Below, piece after piece: positions 29,575-40,008 of a stretch of DNA of 64,000 bases (the stretch's first letter is position 1; every line of letters begins with the position of its first letter). Source of the DNA: Phalacrocorax aristotelis (lineage: Eukaryota > Chordata > Aves > Suliformes > Phalacrocoracidae). The position numbers and the translations under genes are program-made. The notes below the pieces were generated by a model. It made no database searches. It saw nothing but the letters and a program-made list of their open reading frames with translations, and was not told the DNA's origin. The DNA is taken from NCBI RefSeq assembly GCF_949628215.1, contig NW_027441225.1, forward strand, positions 248,001-312,000, read 5' to 3'.

Positions 29575-31367
29575 AGACACACCGATTCGTACGCTCCACG
29601 TTCCCGTAATGGAACACCGTCTCTGGTTGGTTGATTTCATCGCTTTGGTTACACCTGTTCCTGTTGTTCAGTTTCTTCTTTTTTGGCTTTGTTTGATTCT
29701 CTCTGTGATTCTGTTTTTCTCTGCCTCGCTTTTCCCAGCTCCCCGTCCCTCACTTGGAATGCCCGTTGTCCTTCACCAGCTCACTCTCCCTTGGTTGCCA
29801 TCCCCGTTTCTGAATTCCTCCTGCTTTGCCACGTAGCCCGTGGCTTTTTTCTTAATCTCTCTGTCTGCCTCAACGCTCCTGCCGCGCTTTTTAATTCGTC
29901 TGCTCTGTACCCTGCTACTGTTCTTGCCTTTCTGAGTTCTTCTCTGTCCAGCTCCCTTTCCCTGTTCATGAATTCCTGTTCTTCCTGCACCCGCCGCTGT
30001 TCCCTGTGATCTCCGTCTCTCTCTGTCCAGCTCCCTGTCCCTAGGTTTTAATTCCTGCCTCTGCCCGCTGTAGCCCGTCTAGATGTTTCTCTCGGCCTCT
30101 CTCTCTGTCCGGCTCCCTCTCTCTGTGTTCTAATTCCACGTTCTCTGTCACGTAGACCCGTGCTATTTGTTTGTCCTCATCTCTCTCTGTCCAGCTCCTT
30201 GCTGCTATGTTTTCTTTCTTCCCTCTCTCTCTGTCTTTGTAGCCCGTTGCTGTTGTTGTGTTTTTGGTTTTTGTTTTTTTTTTTCCCACTTGTTTCTTCG
30301 TTTGTCTCTGTCTGCCTCCCAGTGCCTGATCTTTAATTCCTCCTTCCCTGTTGGGCCGCTGTTCCTTTTTTCCATTCTACGTTGTGTTCTCTTTGGTCTC
30401 CTGTTCTTATTCATCGGTTCCCTCCTCGCCGCCCTGTGGCTTGTCCCCATTTTAGTGTTGCCTCTCTCTCCCTCTCTCTGGCTTCTTGCCCCTGTTTTTA
30501 AAATTCCTCCCTCTCTTCTCTCTTCCCTGTTGGCCGTGTGATCGTCAGCCTTTCTCCACCTCTTTCTGCCCAGCTCTCTGTGTCTATCCATTAATTCTTC
30601 CCTCTCTGCCCTGTAGCCTGTAGCTTCTGTCCTTTCTCCATCTTGCTGTCTCTGGCTTCCCCGTGACCCTCTTTTAGAATTGTTTCTCTCTTCTTTCTGT
30701 ACGCATTGCGATTCCTTTTGCTCCCCATCTCCCTTTGTTTTGGGTGTTGTTTTGTTGTTGTTTTTCTGGCTCCCTGTCCCTAATTGTTAATTCTCTGCCT
30801 TCTCGTGCTCTGTACCACGTAGCCCCGTGGTTTGTTTTGTGGTGTTCCCTCCCCGGCCCCTTCCCTCCGTCGTTGGCTGTCTCGGCTCCCTGTCCCCGTG
30901 GCTTCATTCTTCCCTTTCTGCCCTGTTCTTGTCGCTTATCTTGTCTTTCTCCATCGCGCTCGGTCCAGCTTCCTGCCCCTATTCTTCTTTCCTCCCTCGC
31001 TGTCGTGCTGCCTGCCCCAGGTTCTTTGTGCGTCTCCAGCCTGCTCCTCTTCCTTCTTTGTTGGTCTGTGTCCTGCTCTTCCCTCTTTCTGCTGCCTCTC
31101 TTCCCCTCTCTCTGCTGCTTTTATCTCCACCTCCGTCAGGCTCCCTGTCCTTCTCTGGCCGTCCTGTTCCCTGCCTCGTGCCTTCTCACTACACGCACAC
31201 ACGTCCCCCCCCGCCCCGTCCAGCCGGATGCCGCTCTTCTCTTCTCTCTTCCTACTGTCCCGTGCCCTGCTCCTCACCTTTGGTGGCCTCCCCCTCTGCC
31301 CAGCAGCCCGTCGCCCCAGGAGCCAGGCGACGGATGGTCCGTTCCCTGCCAAACCGGGACAAGCGCG

Positions 31368-31955
31368 TGCCGTGGCTTAGCCCCAGCTGGCTATTCTGCA
31401 CCAGGGAGCTGCTTGCTCACTCCACCCTCAGTGGGCTGGGGGAGAGAGCTGGAAGGGTAAGAGTGAGAAAAATCATGGGTTGAGATCAAGGCTGTTTAAT
31501 AGGTAAAGCAAAAGCTGTGCGTGGAAGCAAAGCAAGGAATTAATTCACTCCTCCTTTTCGGCGGGCAGGTGTTGAGCCACCTCTGGGAAAGCAGGGCTCT
31601 GTCATGTGTAATGGTTACTTAGGGAGAGAAATGCCGTAGCCCCCGCCCTCCCTCCCCCCCCCCCCCCCAAGGACTCCCCCTTCTTCCCCCAGCTGCGTGT
31701 GCTGAGCATGATGTCAAATGGTATGGAATATCCCTTTGGTCAGTTAGCTGGGAAAGCTTTCCCAGCTGTGTCCTCTCCCAGCCTACCTGCTGGTGGGGCA
31801 CTGAGAGAACCAGAAGAGGCCCTGACTGTGGAAGCAGTGCTCAGCAAGAACCAAAACATCTCTACATTATTAACGGTGTTTTGAGCATAAATCCAAAACG
31901 TATCCCTTCCTAGCTACTGTGGAGAAAATGAGCACTATCGCAGCCAACACCAGCT
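31368..31955 (-). mobile_element. Solo LTR2, near-complete copy in Q1
   Basis: A second avian endogenous-retrovirus LTR in minus orientation. The plus strand starts TGCCGTGGCTTAGCC and continues through CATGGGTTGAGATCAAGG, TTTAATAGG (minus-strand ATTAAA signal), CATGATGTCAAATGGTATGG and ACCAAAACATCTCTAC to CAGCCAACACCAG. These match, with divergence, the abundant bird LTR family that in minus reading begins TGTnCTGGTTTnGGCTGGG. The right end adjoins P2. No internal retroviral genes are present. The exact family name is not assigned. Confidence 0.8.
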
Positions 31956-33713
31956 CCGTGCGGCTGCGGCAACGGCGGCCGAGGTGGCCTTGGGGCAGGG
32001 GGGGAGCGTTGGGGACCCTGACCCACGAATGGCTCCTGGGACTTGTTACGTGCGCGCCTGCACAAACACCTGCCCTCTCCTTTGCCCTCAGGGCTGCGTT
32101 TGCGCTGCCTTTGCGTGGGGCAAGGGGCTGTGATGGAGCCCAGGGGAGGAGGTGGTGCACTGTGGGGGTGAGGGGAGGGGGCCCCCCGTTGCTGCTGCGC
32201 CTCAGCTGATGGCGGGGTCTGGATGGAGGAGCCCCAGGTGCGGGCGGTGGGGCTGACGGTGCCGGCTCCTCCCTGGAAAAGGGGTGGTGCCCGGCTCCGG
32301 GGGGCCAGTGTGAGCCGAGGGCGGAGCGGAGCTGTGGCCGAGCGTCAGCGGGCTGCGACTGTAGCGAGGGAGGAGGTGAGCGGGGGCTGGGTGGTGGAGC
32401 GCTGCGTCCCGGGTCAAGCCCCGAGGAGGGCTGCGGCGGGGCAGCGCCGGGTCGGAGCGGGCGGTGGGGAGAGCGAGGCTGTGCTGAGGGGCTCGGTGGG
32501 GCTTCCGGGTGCATCGGCGGCCGGGACGGTGGCCCGCAGGGTCCGAGAGCGGGGAGGGCGGGCTGGCGGCGTGCCGGGAGCTGTGGTGGTGCGCCTGCCG
32601 GGTGGCCGTGCGGCCGTGTTGTGCCGCAGAGCGTGCCGGGAGGTGTAGTCCTTGCGGCGCGCGGCTGCCGGGCGGCCGTGTTGTGGCGCAGAGCATGCCG
32701 GGAGGTGTAGTCCTTGCGGCGCGCGGCTGCCGGGCGGCCGTGTTGTGGCGCAGAGCATGCCGGGAGGTGTAGTCCTGGCGCAGTGGCTGCCGGCCCTGTC
32801 ACGTGGTTCGCCGGGGCGTGGCGGGAGGCGCGGTCTTCCGGCGCTCGGGTGCCGGGCGGCCGTGCCGCGTACGGTAGGCGCGGTGTATTTTTGGGGTTGG
32901 ATTCGTGTTGATTTCTGGGGGCTTGCGGGTGCGGCCGCTCCCCGAGAAGCGGTGAGTTCCCCGGGAGCTGACAGAAGGGAAGAGGGAAAGGAGGAGGACC
33001 TTTTCCCCCTGCCCAGGGCGCAGATGATGGCCGCCTCCCCGGCTCGCCGGAGCTCCCGCTCAGCCTCCCCTGGCCCCCCCTTGCCCCGTGCGCCTGCCCC
33101 CAGCCCCGGCACCTCCCCTGAAGCGTGCTGCGTAGCCCTTGGCCGCCCCCAGGCCCTGTCGTGAAGGCAGCGAGCCGGCCCTCAAGCGCACTGGATTCCC
33201 CCTCGGCGCAGGGGCCCGTAGCAGTAGCGCGGGGAAGGGGCGCTGTGTCCGGAAGCCCCTGCGCAAGGAGAGGCTTTGGTCAGGGTCGATCGACGGTAAT
33301 GACGGTCGCTGTTTCTTCTTTCCCTCTCCCAGAGACCGTGCTGAGGACGTGGTTGTCTGTCCTTCCCCCGGGGACGCCATCGACTGCGGCCGTCTCAGGC
33401 TTGCGTGGCTTCTCTCTGCCCGGCTTTGCCATCCTCGCGGCGCCGGGGCGAAAAGGGACACACAGAGCCCTTCCCGGCTGTGGACAGGAGCTGCCTCGGC
33501 TGAAGCTGGAGACGCCAACGAAAGGTAAAGCAGAAGAAACTGAAGGCGCTCTGGCTGCCAGCTGCCTTCCTGCTGCAGGCAAGAGAGAGCCTGTCCCTGC
33601 AGGTGAGGGAGGAAGGATCCCCCTTCATAGCCCGCAGCGGGCCGGGCCAGGCCACCAACGTGCACTGCAGGGTCCGTACGCGGTAACCCGGAGTTGGGTA
33701 CGGGCGTGTAGTG
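31956..33713 (+). repeat. P module, copy P2
   Basis: Near-identical to P1, with three 62-bp units. It differs from P1 by lacking the extra 12-bp CTCAGCCTCCCG unit, by lacking one GGAGC word near 32330, and by small indels near 33650. The donor-like site follows 32951 and exon-like E2 is 33333-33524. It links LTR2 of Q1 to Q2. Confidence 0.9.
32631..32775 (+). promoter_or_regulatory. ZNF143/THAP11-type array, three copies (P2)
   Basis: The motif starts at 32631, 32693 and 32755, exactly 62 bp apart. The first has the GCGTGC variant and the others GCATGC. One unit fewer than in P1. Confidence 0.75.
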
Positions 33714-34237
33714 CACGAGCGAGCTAGGCTACATGCCGAGGAAGCCTCATCTCGTAAGAGCTGTAAGACACCCCCGTGTTCTCTTCAGGTGGAGGTCGGC
33801 CTAGAGTCTGGAGCTGCAGAAGAGGCAGGGAGGAGAGGAGGGGAAAGAAGCATCTGAACGGCTAAATTGTGCCAGCAGCGCTGAGAGCGAGAGTCGCGGT
33901 GAGTCCTGGGCCAGTGGGGCCCCGTTGCCTCTCTTGTGCGTCCTGGGCCCTCCCTGTCTCTCCCCTGGCCCCCTCTCTTTCCTTACCTGCTGTAAAAATT
34001 TTTTTTTTTCTTTTGGGCCCCCCCCGCACCTTCTTTCTCCATCTCGCTCTGAGTGGCTCCCTGCCTCCCCGTCTTTTCAGTCCTCCCTCTCTCTGTCCTG
34101 TAGCCTGTGGCTACTTGTTCTTTCTCCGCCTCTCTCTGCCTGGCTCTGGCTCCGTTTTTATTTTTTTATTCCTCCTGCTCTGTCCTGTAGCCTGTCGGTA
34201 TTTTGTCTTTCTCTGGCCCTCTTGGTCTGACTCCCTG

Positions 34238-34597
34238 TGTTACCGAAAAACGCGGTAAAATCGGAAACAACTCCTCAACGCCAATTTAGTATTAAAGAGC
34301 AGGCGTTGTTTATTCACGGCGCCAGACGCACGGGGGATCGCTCCTCCTGGCGTGCGTACCTCACGCACCTTTCCCGTTCAATTTGTAGATCAAAATTTTA
34401 GGTATTCATACACATTCATTATTGTCCTGTCTACTGATTGTCCTTTTACCTTCTTGGCTGTTAATCTTGGCAGTCTTGGCTAGTTTTCTCAGTCCGCTCC
34501 ACGAAACCGCGTTTTGTCATCCTTTTCTGACAGAAGCACGTTGTCTGTTGTTCTGCTGACGTTAACGATCGCCTAGGGACTAAAATGCAGATCAACA
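34238..34597 (-). mobile_element. Solo LTR1, 360-bp deletion form (Q2)
   Basis: It starts TGTTACCG and ends ATCAACA on the plus strand, giving a perfect TGTT/AACA terminal inverted repeat. It lacks about 90 bp between CTGAT and TTGTCC/TTGCC compared with the 450-bp form. The minus-strand AATAAA is retained. Confidence 0.75.
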
Positions 34598-36355
34598 GGT
34601 GCGCTGATTCGTACGCTCCATGTTCCCGTAATGGAACACCGTCTCTGGTTGGCTGATTTCATCGCTTTGGTTACACCTGTTCCTGTTGTTCAGTTTCTTC
34701 TTTTTTGGCTTTGTGTGATTCTCTCTGTGATTCTGTTTTTCTCTGCCTCGCTTTTCCCAGCTCCCCGTCCCTCACTTGGAATGCCCGTTGTCCTTCACCA
34801 GCTCACTCTCCCTTGGTTGCCATCCCCGTTTCTGAATTCCTCCTGCTTTGCCACGTAGCCCGTGACTTTTTTCTTAATCTCTCTCTGTCTGCCTCAACGC
34901 TCCCCCCGCGCTTTTTCATTCGTCTGCTCTGCTCTGCACCCTGCTACTGTTCTTGCCTTTCTGAGTTCTTCTCTGTCGAGCTCCCTTTCCCTATTTGTGG
35001 ATTCCTGTTCTTCCTGCAGCCACCGCTGTTCCCTGTGACCTCCGTCTCTCTCTGTCCAGCTCCCTGTCCCTAGGTTTTAATCCCTGCCTCTGCCCGCTGT
35101 AGCCCGTCTAGGTTTTTCTCTCGGCCTCTCTCTCTGTCCGGCTCCCTCTCTCTGTGTTCTAATTCCACGTTCTCTGTCACGTAGACCCGTGCTATTTGTT
35201 TGTCCTCATCTCTCTCTGTCCAGCTCCTTGCTGCGATGTTTTATTTCTTCCCTCTCTGTCTGTCTTTGTAGCCCGTTGCCGTTGTTGTTTTTTTTTTTTT
35301 TTTTCCCACTTGTTTCTTCATGTGTCTCTGTCTGCCTCCCAGTGCCTGATCTTTAATTCCTCCTTCCCTGTAGGCCGCTGTTCCTTTTTTCCATTCTACA
35401 TTGTGTTCTCTTTGGTCTGCTGTTCTTATTCATCGGTTCCCTCCTCGCTGCCCTGTGGCTTGTCCCCATTTATTGTTGCCTCTCTCTCCCTCTCTCTGGC
35501 TTCTTGCCCCTGTTTTTAAAATTCCTCCCTCTCTTCTCTCTTCCCTGTTGGCCGTGTGATCTTCAGCCTTTCTCCACCTCTTTCTGCCCAGCTCTCTGCG
35601 TCTATTCATTAATTCTTCCCTCTCTGCCCTGTAGCCTGTAGCTTCTGTCCTTTCTCCATCTTGCTGTCTCTGGCTTCCCCGTGACCCTCTTTTAGAATTG
35701 TTTCTCTCTTCTCTCTGTACGCATTGCGATTCCTTTTGCTCTCCATCTCCCTTTGTTTTGGTGTTTTTTTTGTTGTTTTTCTGGCTCCCTGTCCCTAATT
35801 GTTAATTCTCTGCCTTCTCATGCTCTGTACCACGTAGCCCCATGGTTTGTTTTGTGGTGTTCCCTCCCCGGCCCCTTCCCTCCGTCGTTGGCCGTCTCGG
35901 CTCCCTGTCCCCGTGGCTTCATTCTTCCCTTTCTGCCCTGTTCTTGTCGCTTATCTTGTCTGTCTCCATCTCGCTCGGTCCAGCTTCCTGCCCCTGTTCT
36001 TCTTTCCTCCCTCGCTGTCGTGCTGCCTGCCCCAGGTTCTTTGTGCGTCTCCAGCCTGCTCCTCATCCTTCTTTGTTGGTCTGTGTCCTGCTCTTCCCCT
36101 CTCTCTGCTGCTTTTATCTCCACCTCCGTCAGGCTCCCTGTCCTCCTCTGGCCGTCCTGTTCCCTGCCTCGTGCCTTCTCACTACACGCACACACGCCCC
36201 CCCCGCCCCCGTCCAGCCGGATGCTGCTCTTCTCTCCTCCTACTGTCCTGTGCCCTGCTCGTCACCTTTGGTGGCCTCCCCCTCTGCCCAGCAGCCCGTC
36301 GCTCCAGGAGCCAGGCGACGGACGGTCCGTTCCCTGCCAAACCGGGACAAGCGCG

Positions 36356-36655
36356 TGCCGTGGCTTAGCCTCAGCTGGCAACTCTGCACCAGGGAGCTGC
36401 TTGCTCGCTCCACCCTCAGTGGGCTGGGGGAGAGAGCTGGAAGGGTAAAAGTGAGAAAAATCATGGGTTGAGATCAAGACGGTTTAATAGGTAAAGCAAA
36501 AGCTGTGCGTGGAAGCAAAGCAAGGAATTAATTCGCTCCTCCTTTTCGGCGGGCAGGTGTTGAGCTGTTTCTGGGAAAGCAGGGCTCCGTCATGTGTAAC
36601 GGTTAGTTAGGAAGAGAAATGCCGTAGCCCCCAAGGACTCCCCCTTCTTCCCACA
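36356..36655 (-). mobile_element. Truncated LTR2 (Q2)
   Basis: The left 300 bp of LTR2 from TGCCGTGGCTTAG to CCCTTCTTCCCACAG. The remaining approximately 290 bp, present in Q1, Q3 and Q7, is gone. The break is joined to a remnant of the P-module end. Confidence 0.8.
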
Positions 36656-37210
36656 GTTGGAACCCGCAGTTCGGTACGGGCGTGTAGTGCACGAGCGAGC
36701 TAGGCTACGTGCCTAGGAAGCCTCATCTCGTAAGAGCTGTAAGACACCCCCGTGTTCTCTTCAGGTGGAGGTCGGCCTAGAGTCTGGAGCTGCAGAAGAG
36801 GCAGGGAGGAGAGGAGGGGAAAGAAGCATGTGAACGGCTAAATTGTGCCAGCAGCGCTGAGAGCGAGAGTCGCGGTGAGTCCTGGGCCAGTGGGGCCCCG
36901 TTGCCTCTCTTGTACGTCCTGGGCCCTCCCTGTCTCTCCCCCGGCCCCCTCTCTTTCCTTACCTGCTGCAAAATTATTTTTTTTTTGCGCCCCCCCCGCA
37001 CCTTCTTTCTCCGTCTCGCTCTGAGTGGCTCCCTGCCTCCCCGTCTTTTCAGTCCTCCCTCTCTCTGTCCTGTAGCCTGTGGCTACTTGTTCTTTCTCCG
37101 CCTCTCTCTGCCTGGCTCTGGCTCCGTTTTTATTTTTTTACTCCTCCTGCTCTGTCCTGTAGCCTGTCGGTATTTTTGTCTTTCTCTGGCTCTCTCGGTC
37201 TGACTCCCTG

Positions 37211-37660
37211 TGTTACCGAAAAACGCGGTAAAATCGGAAACAACTCCTCAAGACCAATTTAGTATTAAAGAGCAGGCATTCTTTATTCACGGCGCCGGAT
37301 GCACGGGGGATCGCTCCTCCTGGCGTGCGTACCTCACGCACCTTTCCCGTTCAATTTGTAGATCAAAATTTTACGTATTCATACGTATTCATTATTGTCC
37401 TGTCTGCTGATCGGTACAAACTTGCTCGTTCCGTATGTAAATCGCTGCGCAGGCTCGGTGGTGGTCCGTGAGTCGGTGGTCGCGATCTCCCCCTGCCAGA
37501 ATTGCCTTTTACCTTCTTGGCTGTTAATCTTGGCAGTCTTGGCTAGTTCTCTCAGTCCGCTCCACGAAACCGCGTTTTGTCGTCCTTTTCTGACAGAAGC
37601 ACGTTGTCTGTTGTTCTGCTGACGTTAACGATCGCCTAGGGACTAAAATGCAGATCGACA
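37211..37660 (-). mobile_element. Solo LTR1, 450-bp form (Q3)
   Basis: TGTTACCG to ATCGACA on the plus strand. Compared with Q1 it has lost about 50 bp between TCGGT words and carries the 22-bp CTTGGC-bounded piece. Confidence 0.75.
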
Positions 37661-39446
37661 GGTGTGCTGATTCGTACGCTCCATGTTCCCGTAATGGAAC
37701 ACCGTCTCTGGTTGGCTGATTTCATCGCTTTGGTTACACCTGTTCCTGTTGTTCAGTTTCTTCTTTTTTGGCTTTGTGTGATTCTCTCTGTGATTCTGTT
37801 TTTCTCTGCCTCGCTTTTCCCAGCTCCCCGTCCCTCACTTGGAATGCCCGTTGTCCTTCACCAGCTCACTCTCCCTTGGTTGCCATCCCCGTTTCTGAAT
37901 TCCTCCTGCTTTGCCACGTAGCCCGTGGCTTTTTTCTTAATCTCTCTGTCTGCCTCAACGCTCCCGCCGCGCTTTTTAATTCGTCTGCTCTGTACCCTGC
38001 TACTGTTCTTGCCTTTCTGAGTTCTTCTCTGTCCAGCTCCCTTTCCCTGTTCATGAATTCCTGTTCTTCCTGCACCCGCCGCTGTTCCCTGTGACCTCCG
38101 TCTCTCTCTGTCCAGCTCCCTGTCCCTAGGTTTTAATTCCTGCCTCTGCCCGCTGTAGCCCGTCTAGATTTTTCTCTCGGCCTCTCTCTCTGTCCGGCTC
38201 CCTCTCTCTGTGTTCTAATTCCACGTTCTCTGTCACGTAGACCCGTGCTATTTGTTTGTCCTCATCTCTCTCTGTCCAGCTCCTTGCTGCTATGTTTTCT
38301 TTCTTCCCTCTCTCTCTGTCTTTGTAGCCCATTGCTGTTGTTGTGTTTTTGGTTTTGTTTTTTTTTTCCACTTGTTTCTTCGTTTGTCTCTGTCTGCCTC
38401 CCAGTGCCTGATCTTTAATTCCTCCTTCCCTGTTGGGCCGCTGTTCCTTTTTTCCATTCTACGTTGTGTTCTCTTTGGTCTGCTGTTCTTATTCATCGGT
38501 TCCCTCCTCGCCGCCCTGTGGCTTGTCCCCATTTTAGTGTTGCCTCTCTCTCCCTCTCTCTGGCTTCTTGCCCCTGTTTTTAAAATTCCTCCCTCTCTTC
38601 TCTCTTCCCTGTTGGCCGTGTGATCGTCAGCCTTTCTCCACCTCTTTCTGCCCAGCTCTCTGTGTCTATCCATTAATTCTTCCCTCTCTGCCCTGTAGCC
38701 TGTAGCTTTTGTCCTTTCTCCATCTTGCTGTCTCTGGCTTCCCCGTGACCCTCTTTTAGAATTGTTTCTCTCTTCTTTCTGTACGCATTGCGATTCCTTT
38801 TGCTCCCCATCTCCCTTTGTTTTGGGTGTTGTTTTGTTGTTGTTTTTCTGGCTCCCTGTCCCTAATTGTTAATTCTCTGCCTTCTCGTGCTCTGTACCAC
38901 GTAGCCCCGTGGTTTGTTTTGTGGTGTTCCCTCCCCGGCCCCTTCCCTCCGTCGTTGGCCGTCTCGGCTCCCTGTCCCCGTGGCTTCATTCTTCCCTTTC
39001 TGCCCTGTTCTTGTCGCTTATCTTGTCTTTCTCCATCGCGCTCGGTCCAGCTTCCTGCCCCTATTCTTCTTTCCTCCCTCGCTGTCGTGCTGCCTGCCCC
39101 AGGTTCTTTGTGCGTCTCCAGCCTGCTCCTCTTCCTTCTTTGTTGGTCTGTGTCCTGCTCTTCCCTCTTTCTGCTGCCTCTCTTCCCCTCTCTCTGCTGC
39201 TTTTATCTCCACCTCCGTCAGGCTCCCTGTCCTTCTCTGGCCGTCCTGTTCCCTGCCTCGTGCCTTCTCACTACACGCACACACGCCCCCCAGCCCGTCC
39301 AGCCGGATGCCGCTCTTCTCTTCTCTCTTCCTACTGTCCCGTGCCCTGCTCCTCACCTTTGGTGGCCTCCCCCTCTGCCCAGCAGCCCGTCGCCCCAGGA
39401 GCCAGGCGACGGACGGTCCGTTCCCTGCCAAACCGGGACAAGCGCG

Positions 39447-40008
39447 TGCCGTGGCTTAGCCCCAGCTGGCAACTCTGCACCAGGGAGCTGCTTGCTCGCT
39501 CCACCCTCAGTGGGCTGGGGGAGAGAGCTGGAAGGGTAAGAGTGAGAAAAATCATGGGTTGAGATCAAGGCTGTTTAATAGGTAAAGCAAAAGCTGTGCG
39601 TGGAAGCAAAGCAAGGAATTAATTCACTCCTCCTTTTCGGCGGGCAGGTGTTGAGCCACCTCTGGGAAAGCAGGGCTCTGTCATGTGTAACGGTTACTTA
39701 GGAAGAGAAATGCCGTAGCCCCCAAGGACTCCCCCTTCTTCCCCCAGCTGCGTGTGCTGAGCATGATGTCAAATGGTATGGAATATCCCTTTGGTCAGTT
39801 AGCTGGGAAAGCTTTCCCAGCTGTGTCCTCTCCCAGCCTACTTGCTGGTGGGGCACTGAGAGAACCAGAAGAGGCCCTGACTGTGGAAGCAGTGCTCAGC
39901 AAGAACCAAAACATCTCTACATTATTAACGGTGTTTTGAGCATAAATCCAAAACGTATCCCTTCCTAGCTACTGTGGAGAAAATGAGCACTATCGCAGCC
40001 AACACCAG
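39447..40008 (-). mobile_element. Solo LTR2, near-complete copy (Q3)
   Basis: Same extent as in Q1, without the C-run. The left-end sequence has GGCAACTCTGC where Q1 has GGCTATTCTGC. Confidence 0.8.

Larger units (their letters stand above)
28579..31955 (+). repeat. Q module Q1 (first unit of the right-hand array)
   Basis: Order: exon-like E3 (28654-28763), pyrimidine-rich minisatellite, LTR1 (29097-29574), a long pyrimidine-rich minisatellite (about 29640-31180), a short GC-rich link containing CAGGCGACGGA, then a near-complete LTR2 (31368-31955). The minisatellite is degenerate with a period of about 80-90 bp; each unit has forms of GCTCCCTGTCCCTA, TTTAATTCCTCC, CTGCCCTGTAGCCTGT and TTTCTCCATCTCTCTCTGTCC, with almost no purine runs on the plus strand. 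Its back half is of the type shared with Q3 and Q7. The C-run near 31653-31668 is unique to this copy. Confidence 0.9.
33714..36689 (+). repeat. Q module Q2 (short unit, type a)
   Basis: 2,976 bp, directly after P2. E3 is 33789-33898, LTR1 is the 360-bp form (34238-34597), the main minisatellite is about 34670-36170 and LTR2 is truncated (36356-36655). After the LTR2 stump come about 35 bp related to the very end of P (GGAACCCGCAGTTCGGTACGGG), then Q3. This arrangement repeats in Q4 and Q8, the other copies that directly follow a P module. Confidence 0.9.
36690..40008 (+). repeat. Q module Q3 (long unit, type c)
   Basis: E3 is 36765-36874, LTR1 is the 450-bp form (37211-37660), the main minisatellite is about 37730-39280 and LTR2 is near complete (39447-40008), followed by P3. 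The front half resembles the b-type copies Q5/Q6, while the back half from about 37920 resembles Q1 (CCCGTGGCTTTTTTC, CATCGCGCTCGG, GGGTGTTGTTTTGTTG). It therefore looks like a recombinant. Confidence 0.9.

Noticed and set aside
29097..31955. A complete endogenous retrovirus between LTR1 and LTR2
   Set aside because: The two LTRs belong to different families, and the DNA between them is pyrimidine minisatellite with no gag, pol or env similarity. They are independent solo LTRs.
33125..33727. A 200-codon frame retained in all four P modules (also 1243, 41184, 55308)
   Set aside because: The copies are nearly identical from recent amplification, so retention is uninformative. The frame overlaps minus-strand frames of similar length, crosses strong splice-site-like signals, and its C-terminal part shifts between P1 and the others.
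35753..36448. Approximately 230-codon Leu/Ser/Pro/Cys-rich frames in the Q modules that look like membrane proteins
   Set aside because: Translation of any pyrimidine-rich strand gives Leu, Ser, Pro and Phe. Two or three phases are open simultaneously and the DNA is a degenerate minisatellite.
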